From Galbitalea sp036271875 (GTDB lineage Bacteria; Actinomycetota; Actinomycetes; Actinomycetales; Microbacteriaceae): DNA of 64,000 bases. The stretch covers positions 1 to 64,000 of the forward strand of contig DATAZU010000026.1 in assembly GCA_036271875.1 (NCBI GenBank), in the 5' to 3' direction. Positions 1 through 8,130 of this stretch are shown here, piece after piece. A program made the position numbers and the translations under genes. The notes under the pieces were generated by a model. The model was not told the origin of the DNA and ran no database searches. It was given only the letters and a program-made list of their open reading frames with translations. Numbering within the stretch: position 1 is the stretch's first letter; each line of letters opens with the position of its first letter.

Positions 1-495
1 ATCGCGATGTTCGTATCCCAGAACAACGCGAACACCACGCTGACCGCGGATGGAATGGACTCCAGCAAGTACGGCGTCGTCGCGATCCCGGCCCCCTCGG
101 GTGGCAAGGATGTCGCATCCGGCATCCAGGGCATCAACCTCGCGATCTTCAAGAACTCGCAGAACCAGAAGGCGGCTCTTGAGTTCGTGAAGTTCATGAC
201 GAGCTCGTACGCGCAGGGGAAGATTGGACTCCCGTTCGGCACCATCCCGGTCGCCAAGGGCATCACCCCGCAGTTCTCGACCGACAAGGCGTTCGAGACG
301 ACGTTCCAGAACATCTACAACACCAAGTCGCTCCCGTACCCGCTGGTCGCTTCGGAGGGCGCGTTCGAGCAGAACGTCGGTACCGCGATCAACAACCTGT
401 TTGCGACTATTGCGACCGGTGGTCATGTGAGTGCAGCGGACGTCAAGGCCGCACTGCAGACCGCGCAGGACAAGACAAACGCAACAACTAACTAG
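1..495 (+). CDS. Sugar ABC transporter solute-binding protein, C-terminal part (5' end outside window)
   Basis: The reading frame is open from the first base and ends in TAG, leaving 164 codons of a family-1 extracellular sugar-binding lipoprotein. The visible part has the typical C-terminal lobe: a conserved GINLAIFKNSQNQKAALEFV segment, then FMTS, a proline-rich LPFGTIPVAKG stretch, and a final helix ending in a Lys/Thr-rich tail. The signal peptide and lipobox lie outside the window. It is followed by two MalF/MalG-type permeases, a GH1 beta-glucosidase and a LacI regulator, so it probably captures beta-glucosides or cello-oligosaccharides, as in cebEFG-type systems. The ligand is inferred from neighbours only. 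Confidence 0.88.
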   Translation: MAMFVSQNNANTTLTADGMDSSKYGVVAIPAPSGGKDVASGIQGINLAIFKNSQNQKAALEFVKFMTSSYAQGKIGLPFGTIPVAKGITPQFSTDKAFETTFQNIYNTKSLPYPLVASEGAFEQNVGTAINNLFATIATGGHVSAADVKAALQTAQDKTNATTN

Positions 496-513
496 CACCA
501 TCACCTCGGTCGG

Positions 514-544
514 CCGGATCGCGCAGTACCATCGCGTGATCCGG
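514..544 (+). terminator. GC-rich hairpin between binding-protein and permease genes
   Basis: CCGGATC and GATCCGG form a 7-bp perfect stem extended by GCG/CGC pairs around a short loop. No U-run follows, so this is more likely a partial terminator or an mRNA-stabilising stem. Such stems commonly lie between an ABC binding-protein gene and its permease genes, where they keep the binding protein in excess. Confidence 0.45.
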
Positions 545-649
545 CACGGCTAGGGCGTGCACCACGTTCGCGCGACCACGGGGGACTGCTCTCCCGCGGT
601 TTGCGCGAGCAGCGGCACTACAAAAATCTAGGAAAGGCACGCCGCGTTC

Positions 650-1642
650 ATGGCGATCACAACGGCTCCCCCTGCTTCAACCCCCACAACTTCTCCGCGG
701 CGCACCGGGCCAGGTGGACGCCCTGCGGAACATCGCCACCAGACCAAGCGCTGGTTGCCATACGTACTGATTGCCCCCGCAGTCGTCTTTGAACTACTCG
801 TCCACTTCACACCGATGGTCACGGGCGTCTGGATCAGCTTCCTCGACCTGACCAACGCCTTCATCGCCAACTGGTCGGCCGCCCCGTTCGCCGGGATCGG
901 CAACTACCAGATCGCGGTCAGCGTCACTAACCAGCAGGGCGCGGCGCTCCTCAACTCATTCGCTATCACCTGCGGATTCACGCTGGTCGTGGTAGCTGTC
1001 TCCTGGGGGATCGGCATGTCCGCCGCCGTCGCGCTCCAGCGCACGTTCCGCGGCCGGGCGATCTTCCGTACCGTGTTCTTGATTCCCTACGCCGTCCCGA
1101 TGTACGCGGGCATCATCGCGTGGAAGTTCATGTTCCAGCAGCAGACGGGTGTCATCAACCAGATCCTGAACTTCCTGCACCTGGCGTCGCCGTCCTCCGA
1201 GCCGTTCTGGCTCATCGGGCCGAACGCTTTCGGCTCCGTCGTCGTCGTCGCGATCTGGCGCACCTGGCCGTTCGCCTTCCTGATGCTCATGGCCGGGCTG
1301 CAGACCATCAACGAAGATCTGTACGAGGCCTCGGCACTGGATGGCGCGAGGCCATTCCGCCAGTGGCGCTCGATCACGCTTCCCGAGCTGGGCGGCGTCA
1401 ACCGGGTGCTCGTGCTCGTGCTCTTCCTCTGGACATTCAACGACTACAACGATCCAGCCATCCTCTTCGGCGAGGGGCAACCCCCCGCAGGCGACCTGAT
1501 CTCGTTCCACATCTACAACAACTCCTTCTCCACGCTGAACTTCGGTTTCGGCGCGGCGATGTCCACAATGCTCCTCGTCTTCTTGCTCATCGTTTCGGTG
1601 GCATATCTGCTCTTCGTGAATCGGAGGTCCACTCGTGCGTGA
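650..1642 (+). CDS. Sugar ABC transporter permease, MalF/UgpA type
   Basis: This 330-aa inner-membrane protein forms half of the sugar channel. It has a basic Pro/Thr-rich cytoplasmic N-terminus, a first membrane helix around residues 37-60 (PYVLIAPAVVFELLV) and about five more. The EAA loop that docks the ATPase is visible as EDLYEASALDGA at roughly residues 222-233. It starts 154 bases after the binding-protein gene and its last 8 bases overlap the next permease, so the two permeases are translated together. No ATPase gene is visible in the cassette. Actinobacterial CUT1 importers usually share an MsiK-type ATPase encoded elsewhere. Confidence 0.93.
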   Translation: MAITTAPPASTPTTSPRRTGPGGRPAEHRHQTKRWLPYVLIAPAVVFELLVHFTPMVTGVWISFLDLTNAFIANWSAAPFAGIGNYQIAVSVTNQQGAALLNSFAITCGFTLVVVAVSWGIGMSAAVALQRTFRGRAIFRTVFLIPYAVPMYAGIIAWKFMFQQQTGVINQILNFLHLASPSSEPFWLIGPNAFGSVVVVAIWRTWPFAFLMLMAGLQTINEDLYEASALDGARPFRQWRSITLPELGGVNRVLVLVLFLWTFNDYNDPAILFGEGQPPAGDLISFHIYNNSFSTLNFGFGAAMSTMLLVFLLIVSVAYLLFVNRRSTRA

Positions 1643-2480
1643 AACTATCGGATTCAAGGCCTTCCGGGTCATCGTCATCGTCATCCTGTCGCTGTTCGTG
1701 ATCTTCCCGCTATACGTGATGATCACATCCTCCGTGAAGCCGCTCGTCGACGTCGAAGCCGCATGGACCTGGTGGCCCACCACGTTCACCATTCAGCCGT
1801 TCATCGACATCTGGAACACGGTGCCGCTGGCGACCTACTTCCTCAACAGCCTTATCACGTCGACAGTTGCGAGCATCGCCAGCGTCATCATTGCGATCTT
1901 CGCCGCCTACGGCGTCTCGCGGTGGCGCTTCCGCGGTCGGTCGACATTCACCACCGCGGTTCTGTCGACCCAGATGTTCCCCGGCATCCTGTTCCTACTG
2001 CCGCTGTACATCATCTTCGTCAACATCCACACCGCTACGGGCATCCCGCTCGTTGGCACCCTGTGGGGTCTGATCATTACGTATCTGACGTTCACCCTGC
2101 CGTTCGCCATCTGGATGCTGACCGGCTACTTCGACAACATTCCGCGTGACCTGGACGAGGCCGCAAAGGTTGACGGCGCGTCCGCGCTGCGTTCGCTCTG
2201 GAGCGTCATCCTCCCGGTAGCCCGGCCCGGAATTGTGGCGGTCATCGTCTACTCGTTCATCACGGCGTGGGGTGAGTTGCTCTTCGCGTCCGCGTTCGTA
2301 GGCCCGATCCAGAACCTGCGCACGCTGTCCATCGGCCTCACGCAGTACTCGTCGCAGACCACCGTGTTCTGGGACCAGATCATGGCGGCGTCCCTCGTCG
2401 TCAGCGTTCCGATTGTCGTCGGATTCCTGCTGCTCCAGCGCAACTTTGTTGCCGGACTCAGCGCGGGCGCCGTCAAGTAG
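1635..2480 (+). CDS. Sugar ABC transporter permease, MalG/UgpE type
   Basis: This 281-aa partner permease uses a GTG start inside the end of the upstream permease gene. The family features are present: an N-terminal helix (VIVIVILSLFVIFPLYVMI), the MITSSVKP segment, and an EAA docking loop DLDEAAKVDGAS at about residues 172-183. The C-terminus ends in the standard LLQRNFVAGLSAGAVK tail of CUT1 MalG homologues. It should pair with the upstream MalF-type subunit in a beta-glucoside importer. Confidence 0.94.
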   Translation: MRETIGFKAFRVIVIVILSLFVIFPLYVMITSSVKPLVDVEAAWTWWPTTFTIQPFIDIWNTVPLATYFLNSLITSTVASIASVIIAIFAAYGVSRWRFRGRSTFTTAVLSTQMFPGILFLLPLYIIFVNIHTATGIPLVGTLWGLIITYLTFTLPFAIWMLTGYFDNIPRDLDEAAKVDGASALRSLWSVILPVARPGIVAVIVYSFITAWGELLFASAFVGPIQNLRTLSIGLTQYSSQTTVFWDQIMAASLVVSVPIVVGFLLLQRNFVAGLSAGAVK

Positions 2481-2536
2481 CCCGATCCAACCATCACGAA
2501 CGCCTAACGCACCAACGAGAACGGACACCGATAGCT

Positions 2537-4009
2537 GTGAGCACGCCCGACCACGCTTCCTGGCCAGAGGGCTTTCTCTGGGGCGCGGCAACCGCCGCCG
2601 CCCAGATCGAGGGCGCGGCGCACGAGGACGGCAAGACCGACTCGATTTGGGATCACTTCTCCCGCATCCCGGGTGCCGTACAAAACGGGGACACCCCGGA
2701 GCGCGCGGATGATCACTACCACCGGATGCCGGCGGACGTTGCGCTCATGAAGCGGCTCGGCCTGCAGTCTTATCGCTTCTCAACGAGTTGGGCGCGTATC
2801 AAGCCGGATGACGGCCCAGTCAATCCCAAAGCGCTCGACTTCTACAGTCGCCTCGTCGATGAGTTGCTCGATGCCGACATCCTCCCGTGGCTCACTCTCT
2901 ACCACTGGGACCTGCCGCAGACGCTCGAGGAGGCCGGCGGCTGGCCGAATCGGGACACTGCATACCGCTATGTCGACTACGCGAACGTCGTATTCGATGC
3001 GCTGGGCGACCGGGTATCACGCTGGACGACGTTCAACGAGCCGCTGTGCTCATCGCTTATCGGCTATGCGGCGGGCGACCATGCACCGGGGCGCCAAGAG
3101 CCGGCGGCCGCGCTCGCCGCGCTGCACCACCAGCACCTGGGACACGGTCTCGCGGTGCGCGCGCTGCGCGAGCGCAGCGAGTCACCAGGGGGGCCGAGCG
3201 GCGGCAGCGCCATCCAACTGGGCATCACGCTGAACCTCACTAACGCGATCCCGCACGACCCGACTGACCCGATCGACATCGAGGCGGCTCGTCGCGTTGA
3301 CGCGCTGTGGAACCGCGCCTTCCTGAATCCGATTCTGGTCGGGTCATACCCGGACGATCTTCTTGAGGACGTACGAGACTACGGTCTGGCCGAGGTCATT
3401 CAGCCCGGCGACCTCGAGATCATCGCTGCACCGATCGACTTCCTGGGTGTCAATCACTACCACGACGACTCTGTGAGTGGGCATCCCGCAACCGACCCGG
3501 ACGAGCGCGAGTTCAAACCGACCGACCGTCCGACGAGTTCATCCCTCGTCGGCAGCGAGTACGTCTCCTTCCCGCTGCGCGGGTTGCCGCGCACCGCGAT
3601 GGGATGGGAAGTGAATCCCGCCGGGCTGCACACCCTTCTGGTGCGCCTCGGCCACGAATACCCGTCCCTACCGCCGCTTTACATCACGGAAAACGGCGCG
3701 GCGTACGAGGACACCGTCACCCCGGACGGCGCCGTTCACGACGCCGAACGGGCGTCTTACGTGCTGCAGCACATCGGCGCCGTAGCTGACGCGATCGCCG
3801 ATGGGGCGAACGTGCGCGGATACTTCGTGTGGTCTCTGCTCGACAACTTCGAGTGGGCGTGGGGCTACGGCAAACGGTTTGGAATCGTGCACGTCGACTA
3901 CGACAGCCAGGAGCGGATCATCAAGGACAGCGGGCTGGGGTACGCGGAACTAATCGCGGCCGTGACCAGCGCAAACACCCGTGATCAGCGACATGCGGCG
4001 GCCCATTAG
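2537..4009 (+). CDS. bglB: GH1 beta-glucosidase (cytoplasmic)
   Basis: This 490-aa family GH1 enzyme would hydrolyse imported beta-glucosides such as cellobiose to glucose. The start is GTG. The N-terminal signature FLWGAATAAAQIEG is intact, the acid/base glutamate is E168 in TTFNEP and the nucleophile is E385 in YITENG. Near the end are the substrate-pocket WSLLDNFEW motif and a typical FGIVHVDYD stretch. There is no signal peptide, so it works on sugar already inside the cell. It lies 56 bases after the permeases. The gene order matches the Streptomyces cebEFG-bglC arrangement. Subfamily specificity cannot be read from sequence alone. Confidence 0.95.
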   Translation: MSTPDHASWPEGFLWGAATAAAQIEGAAHEDGKTDSIWDHFSRIPGAVQNGDTPERADDHYHRMPADVALMKRLGLQSYRFSTSWARIKPDDGPVNPKALDFYSRLVDELLDADILPWLTLYHWDLPQTLEEAGGWPNRDTAYRYVDYANVVFDALGDRVSRWTTFNEPLCSSLIGYAAGDHAPGRQEPAAALAALHHQHLGHGLAVRALRERSESPGGPSGGSAIQLGITLNLTNAIPHDPTDPIDIEAARRVDALWNRAFLNPILVGSYPDDLLEDVRDYGLAEVIQPGDLEIIAAPIDFLGVNHYHDDSVSGHPATDPDEREFKPTDRPTSSSLVGSEYVSFPLRGLPRTAMGWEVNPAGLHTLLVRLGHEYPSLPPLYITENGAAYEDTVTPDGAVHDAERASYVLQHIGAVADAIADGANVRGYFVWSLLDNFEWAWGYGKRFGIVHVDYDSQERIIKDSGLGYAELIAAVTSANTRDQRHAAAH

Positions 4010-4038
4010 CATGGAGGCCGGATGAAGGGCGTGTCGAA

Positions 4039-5067
4039 ATGACGTCTGAGGCCCAGAACGGTTCCGCCGTACCGACCCTCGAGGCGGTCGCGGCGCGCGC
4101 AGGCGTCTCCCGGTCGACAGTCTCCCGAGTTGTGAACGGTTCGCCGAGCGTCACAGCGGATGTCGTGTCGACGGTCCAGCGCGCCATCGAGGAGCTCAAC
4201 TACGTGCCAAACCGGGCGGCTCGATCGCTCGCCAGTCGGCGCACGCAGGTGATCGCCCTGGTCATCCCCGAGTCGACTGCCATGGTCTTCGGCGACCCGT
4301 TCTTCGCATCCATCGTGCAGGGCGTTGCGATGTTCCTGGCGAGTACCGAATACACACTGAACATGATGATCGCCGTCGAGTCGCGTCCGGATAAGACCAG
4401 GCGCTACCTCATGGGTGGCAACGTCGACGGGGCACTCATCGTCTCGCATCACAGTGGCGACCATTCGTACGAACACCTGGAACGTTCGCTCCCCGTCGTC
4501 TACGCGGGACGCCCGCTGCAATCTGAACCGCAGGGCGAAAGCTACTTCGTCGGTGTCGATGACATCGCCGGCGAGCGCGGAGCGATCGACCACCTGATCG
4601 AGCGTGGACGCAAGGCGATCGGCGTGATCGCGGGTCCGCAAGACATGCCACCCGGCCTCGATCGGCTCGAGGGATGGCGTCAGGCCGTTCGCCGCTACGG
4701 CATCGAGAACACGGAACTGGTCGAGTACGGGGACTTCACACCCGAGTCGGGCGCGGACGCGATGCGTCGCCTGCTCGCGCGCGGCGTACCCATCGACGCG
4801 ATCGTCGCGGCGAACGACCAGATGGCGGTCGGCGCATACACCGCCATTCGCGAGCGCGGACTCACCGTGCCGGATGACATCGCGGTGGTCGGCTTCGACG
4901 ACAACTACTTCGGACTCACCGCGACACCGCCGCTCACGACCGTGCACCAACCGTCGGTCGAACTCGGCGCCACCATGGCGGAAGTGTTGGTGAAGCTCAT
5001 CCAACACGAGCCGGTCGAGCATGTGACCATCCTGCCCACGAGTCTCATCGTTCGCCAGAGCTCTTAG
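4039..5067 (+). CDS. LacI-family transcriptional regulator (CebR/BglR-like)
   Basis: This 342-aa repressor has a LacI helix-turn-helix at residues about 13-35 (TLEAVAARAGVSRSTVSRVV), the hinge helix ending NRAARSLASRRT, and a periplasmic-binding-protein-like sensor domain. The sensor domain carries the usual DAIVAANDQMAVGA and DIAVVGFDDN motifs. It follows the beta-glucosidase by 29 bases on the same strand, so it is probably co-transcribed and autoregulated. It most likely represses the upstream ABC/GH1 cassette until a beta-glucoside inducer appears. No perfect copy of the Streptomyces CebR palindrome is visible in the part of the cassette inside the window. Confidence 0.93.
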   Translation: MTSEAQNGSAVPTLEAVAARAGVSRSTVSRVVNGSPSVTADVVSTVQRAIEELNYVPNRAARSLASRRTQVIALVIPESTAMVFGDPFFASIVQGVAMFLASTEYTLNMMIAVESRPDKTRRYLMGGNVDGALIVSHHSGDHSYEHLERSLPVVYAGRPLQSEPQGESYFVGVDDIAGERGAIDHLIERGRKAIGVIAGPQDMPPGLDRLEGWRQAVRRYGIENTELVEYGDFTPESGADAMRRLLARGVPIDAIVAANDQMAVGAYTAIRERGLTVPDDIAVVGFDDNYFGLTATPPLTTVHQPSVELGATMAEVLVKLIQHEPVEHVTILPTSLIVRQSS

Positions 5068-5092
5068 CTCCGGGAAGTTCTACGCTGGAAGA

Positions 5093-5392
5093 GTGGCGGA
5101 GACAGCACAGAACATCCGGGTGCGGGACAACACCGAGGCCGGTCGATTTGAGATCGTGGTAGCTGGTGAGGTCGCCGGGTTTTCGGCGTATCAGCGGTTT
5201 GGGGCATCCATCGTGTTCACACACACGCAGATCAACCCGGATCGAAGTGAACACGGTCTTGGTACCCAACTCGTTCAGACCGCGCTGGATGAGATCTCGC
5301 ACTCGACCTCCCTTCGCGTGGTCGCGCAGTGCCCATTTGTTGCTCACTTCATTGAGGAGCACCCCAACTACCAGCGCCTGCTGATTCGCTAG
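5093..5392 (+). CDS. Small GNAT-family N-acetyltransferase (YjdJ type)
   Basis: This 99-aa protein matches the short single-domain acetyltransferase family (YjdJ / human GTLF3B-like). It opens with the RVRDNTEAGRFEIVV strand pair, then FSAYQRFGASIVFTHTQI, and has an acetyl-CoA pyrophosphate loop with the EHGLGTQLVQTALDE pattern. The C-terminal half, VAQCPFVAHFIEEHPNYQ, is the family's hallmark. The start is GTG, 25 bases after the LacI gene. The substrate of these proteins is generally unknown. Confidence 0.85.
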   Translation: MAETAQNIRVRDNTEAGRFEIVVAGEVAGFSAYQRFGASIVFTHTQINPDRSEHGLGTQLVQTALDEISHSTSLRVVAQCPFVAHFIEEHPNYQRLLIR

Positions 5393-5399
5393 CCGAGCG

Positions 5400-5576
5400 A
5401 CGATCCAACTCGGGTTCGTTGACGAGTTCCGCGTCTTTCGCGTCTTTCGCATCCCGATCATCCACGATGGCGGGACGTCGTTCTTCCCGCCTGTGGATGC
5501 GAGCATCCCCCTCGACCTGCTCGACACGCGCCTGTTCGCCCCGGTTGTCGCCTACGAACGCTACGGGACTCGGTAG
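5400..5576 (+). pseudogene. C-terminal remnant of a RibD_C/dihydrofolate-reductase-like gene
   Basis: An open frame runs from the end of the GNAT gene to TAG at 5574-5576 and has no start codon or RBS of its own. It reads IQLGFVDEFRVFR, IPIIHDGGTSFFPP and DTRLFAPVVAYERY. These segments resemble the last 55 or so residues of the RibD C-terminal family of reductases, where GFVDE and GGGTPFFP are the usual forms. Two 9-base copies of GTCTTTCGC in tandem give an RVFRVF duplication. The N-terminal two-thirds with the NADPH site is absent. I read it as a decaying fragment; its end overlaps the 3' end of the lipoate ligase gene. Confidence 0.6.
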
Positions 5577-6610
5577 ATCCACTCGTCCGTGGCAAACTTG
5601 TCGACCACCAGTGCTTCCGCTTTTGCGCGCTCGTCGGCGGTGATATCGCCGGGCGTGCCACCGTAAAGGCGGCTAAACGTTGCGATCAGCTGGTCGATGA
5701 TCTCCGCCCGGGAGAGCCCGGTTTGGCTTCGCAACGGGTCGACGCGCTTGTTCGCGCTGCGTGTCCCCTTGTCGCTCATCTTTTCGCGGCCGATGCGAAG
5801 AACCTCGACCATCTTGTCGGCATCCATGTCGTAGCTCATGGTCACGTGATGCAGCACGGCACCCGTACCCAGGCGCTTCTGCGCCGCCCCGCCGATCTTG
5901 CCTTTCGAGCTCGTGATGTCGTTGAGCGGTTGATAGAACGCGTCGATACCGAGCGCCTGGAGCGCAAGGATCACCCACTCGTCGAGGAATGCGTATGAGT
6001 CCGCGAAGCTCATTCCCTGCACCAGATCGGCCGGCGCGTAGATCGAGTAGGTGATGACGGATCCGGCTTCCATGAACATCGCCCCGCCTCCGCTGATTCG
6101 GCGAACCACATCGATGCCGTAATTTGCCGCGTTCTCAAGGTCGACCTCGTTGCGCACCGATTGGAAGCTGCCGATTACGACGGCCGGCTGGTCCCACTCC
6201 CAGATACGCAGCGTTGGCCCGCGTCGTCCTTCGCCAACCTCCTCGGCCAGGACCTGGTCGAGAGCGAGCTGCAGCTGCGGACGCTCAGGACCGGCGTGGA
6301 TGATCTGCCACTGGTAGTCAGTGAAACTGGTTGCTCGCGCGAGCGCACGGCGGATCGTCGTCGCAACTGAGTCTGGACTAAATCCGAGGAGCACCGCATC
6401 CGGGGGCAGGGCCGCCTGGACAACCGCGGTGAGCTGCTTCGCATCCACGTCCGCGGGGAGGCCATTGACCGCCGCGTCGATGGCCTCGAGGGCGGTATCG
6501 GGTTCGAGAAAGAAGTCGCCAGCGAGCTGGAAGTTACGGATCAGTCCGTCGACGACATCGAGGTCGACCACCACGAGCTTGCCGCCGGGAACTTTGAATT
6601 CGCCGTGCAT
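5561..6610 (-). CDS. lplA: Lipoate-protein ligase A with LplB-like N-terminal domain
   Basis: This 349-aa enzyme should attach lipoate to E2 and GcvH lysines via lipoyl-AMP. Residues 1-90 match the small accessory domain that is C-terminal in E. coli LplA but leads here (MHGEFKVPGGKLVVVDLDV). The catalytic BPL/LplA domain follows, with the lipoate-binding motif RRISGGGAMF at 170-179 and the catalytic lysine around K238 in SSKGKIGGAAQKR. The domain-swapped order with the short domain first is common in Actinobacteria. It is monocistronic here, convergent with the RibD_C fragment. Confidence 0.93.
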   Translation of the reverse strand: MHGEFKVPGGKLVVVDLDVVDGLIRNFQLAGDFFLEPDTALEAIDAAVNGLPADVDAKQLTAVVQAALPPDAVLLGFSPDSVATTIRRALARATSFTDYQWQIIHAGPERPQLQLALDQVLAEEVGEGRRGPTLRIWEWDQPAVVIGSFQSVRNEVDLENAANYGIDVVRRISGGGAMFMEAGSVITYSIYAPADLVQGMSFADSYAFLDEWVILALQALGIDAFYQPLNDITSSKGKIGGAAQKRLGTGAVLHHVTMSYDMDADKMVEVLRIGREKMSDKGTRSANKRVDPLRSQTGLSRAEIIDQLIATFSRLYGGTPGDITADERAKAEALVVDKFATDEWIYRVP

Positions 6611-6658
6611 GGCTACAGCGTAATCTCGCTGTCCACATTTCGCCTGGGCTGCGCCCCG

Positions 6659-7537
6659 TCAGGCGGTTGGGCCGGAGAGGCGGCCATCCAGCCAGTTGAT
6701 GAGGTCGGCTATGACCTCATCGCGGTTTGTCTCGTTGAAGATCTCGTGGCGTGCACCGTCATAGACGATGACCTCGACATCGGTCAGGCGGGACCGGGAG
6801 ATGTACTTCTCCGCGAGTTGCCGCACACTCTTCTCGCCGCCGAGCGAATCCTCACTGCCAATGGCAATGAGCAGCGGGATGTCACGCTCGATGTTCTTGG
6901 TCGGAACGCCGAAGAGCCGAAGCCCGTCGACCACGCCGAAGAGTTTAAGCACGTCCGCATAGAACGTGAGCGGGTCGTCGAGGAATGCCTGCGATACAGC
7001 GGGGTCACGACTCAACCACTCGTACCCCGTGGTGCCGAGGTGCTTGTGCTTCGCGTTCAGCTGACCGGCGTTCATGCTCCCCGGCCGCCGGTATGCCGTG
7101 CCGGTCAGCACGGCCGCGTCGTAGTCACCCGCGTGCTGGTTCAGGATCATCTGCACCATGAGTGATCCCCAGCTGTGACCGAGGATGGCCAGGGGCAGTC
7201 CGGTGTTCTCCCGGCGCGCAATCGTGGTCAGCTGTCGAACCTCTTCAACGGTTGCGCGGAGACCGCCCGGCCCGAGGCGACCCATGTGCTTCATGTCGCC
7301 GAGATGCTGTTCGACACCGGTACGGCCGTGACCACGATGATCGTCGGCATAGACGGAGTATCCCGACTTCACGAGCGCCTGGGCGAGACCGTCGTACCGC
7401 CCCGCATACTCACCGAGCCCGTGGGCGATCTGCACTACGGCTTTCGGCTTGGGCGCTGTCCACGTGTAGTAGTGGATCGTGACGCCTTTCGCGTCGATGA
7501 AGGTGCGATCCGTTCTCGGGACTGTTGCAGTAGCCAC
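6659..7537 (-). CDS. Alpha/beta hydrolase, monoacylglycerol-lipase-like
   Basis: This 292-aa serine hydrolase is of the lysophospholipase/monoglyceride lipase group. The oxyanion HGLGEYAGRY motif is at about residues 39-48 and DDHRGHGRT at 65-73. The nucleophile elbow GHSWGS has S122 as nucleophile. A probable acid lies in GSEDSLGG and a histidine in ARHEIFNE. The GTG start has a strong AAGGAGG site seven bases upstream. There is no signal peptide, so it acts in the cytoplasm, probably on monoacylglycerols. Immediately upstream of its start region lies a TTCTCG hexamer run, described separately. Confidence 0.87.
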   Translation of the reverse strand: MATATVPRTDRTFIDAKGVTIHYYTWTAPKPKAVVQIAHGLGEYAGRYDGLAQALVKSGYSVYADDHRGHGRTGVEQHLGDMKHMGRLGPGGLRATVEEVRQLTTIARRENTGLPLAILGHSWGSLMVQMILNQHAGDYDAAVLTGTAYRRPGSMNAGQLNAKHKHLGTTGYEWLSRDPAVSQAFLDDPLTFYADVLKLFGVVDGLRLFGVPTKNIERDIPLLIAIGSEDSLGGEKSVRQLAEKYISRSRLTDVEVIVYDGARHEIFNETNRDEVIADLINWLDGRLSGPTA

Positions 7538-7566
7538 GTCAGCCTCCTTGCCTGGCTGTAACTCTA

Positions 7567-7601
7567 TTCTCGTTCTCGTTCTCGTTCTCGTTCTCGTTCT
7601 C
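7567..7601. repeat. TTCTCG hexanucleotide tandem repeat (about 5.8 copies)
   Basis: Five exact TTCTCG units plus TTCTC lie end to end, reading GAGAAC on the minus strand. The run sits 30-64 bases upstream of the GTG start of the alpha/beta hydrolase, where its promoter should be. Hexamer runs of this kind can change copy number by slippage. Confidence 0.9.
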
Positions 7602-7608
7602 CCTTCTG

Positions 7609-7665
7609 TGAGGGGCGGCAGTAGGCCCCAACGCGGAGCGTTATAGGGCCTACTGCCGCCCCTCA
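7609..7665. repeat. Intergenic inverted repeat, GTGAGGGGCGGC family, copy 1
   Basis: Two perfect 20-base arms (TGAGGGGCGGCAGTAGGCCC and its complement) flank a 17-base loop that itself folds as AACGC-gga-GCGTT. The element lies between the divergent hydrolase and MarR genes. It shares its outer arm with the elements at 11146-11210 and 37375-37433. Confidence 0.92.
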
Positions 7666-7681
7666 GGGAGTGATCCGGGAA

Positions 7682-7713
7682 TACTTAGCAAGGCTAATTT
7701 GCTATGCTAAGTA
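7682..7713 (+). promoter_or_regulatory. Palindromic operator upstream of the MarR gene
   Basis: A perfect 9-bp inverted repeat, TACTTAGCA and TGCTAAGTA, with a 14-base spacer ends three bases before the MarR start codon. The spacer holds a partial further copy (AGGCTAATTTGCTA). The position fits autorepression of the marR-MFS operon, as is usual for MarR proteins. Confidence 0.7.
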
Positions 7714-7716
7714 ATC

Positions 7717-8130
7717 ATGCACAGCGACGACCAGGAGATTCGACTGACGATCCAGCGCCTTGCGCGCCGCATCCGGTCGATGCAGAGCGACGAGTCGGTG
7801 ACCGAGGGTCAGCGATCCGTGCTGTTCGCGTTGGCCAACGAAGGACCGCAAACCCTCGGATCGCTGAGCGATCACGAGCGCGTGACACCGCCAAGCATGA
7901 ACCGAACGATCAACGCGTTGGTTGCCGCTGGCCTGGTGACGCGCGTTGGCGCACTCGACGACGGTCGCAAGGTGACCATCGATCTCTCGGAGACCGGACG
8001 CACCTTCATCAAAGACACGAAGCGCAAGCGCGATGCATGGTTCACGCAGCAGCTCGCGAAACTCACCGAAGAGCAACGGGCGATAATCGACCGATCTGCC
8101 GCGATCCTGAGGGAGATCGCCGACTCGTGA
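7717..8130 (+). CDS. MarR-family transcriptional regulator
   Basis: This 137-aa winged-helix regulator has the MarR core: TEGQRSVLFALANEGPQTLGSLSDHERVTPPSMNR around the recognition helix and the DDGRKVTIDLSETG wing at about residues 85-98. Long dimerisation helices lie at both ends. Its stop codon overlaps the GTG start of an MFS transporter (GTGA), so the pair is one translationally coupled operon. This is the usual layout of an efflux pump and its ligand-sensing repressor. The candidate operator is the palindrome directly before the start; the spacing suggests a very short leader. Confidence 0.93.
   Translation: MHSDDQEIRLTIQRLARRIRSMQSDESVTEGQRSVLFALANEGPQTLGSLSDHERVTPPSMNRTINALVAAGLVTRVGALDDGRKVTIDLSETGRTFIKDTKRKRDAWFTQQLAKLTEEQRAIIDRSAAILREIADS

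Noticed and set aside
4006..5022. Long minus-strand open frame (338 codons) opposite the first LacI gene
   Set aside because: Fully antisense to a conserved LacI gene, Arg/His/Asp-rich and without any recognisable motif.
7704..8126. Upstream extension of the MFS transporter frame over the MarR gene
   Set aside because: It reads in the wrong frame through marR; the GTG overlapping the marR stop opens directly on the first membrane helix.
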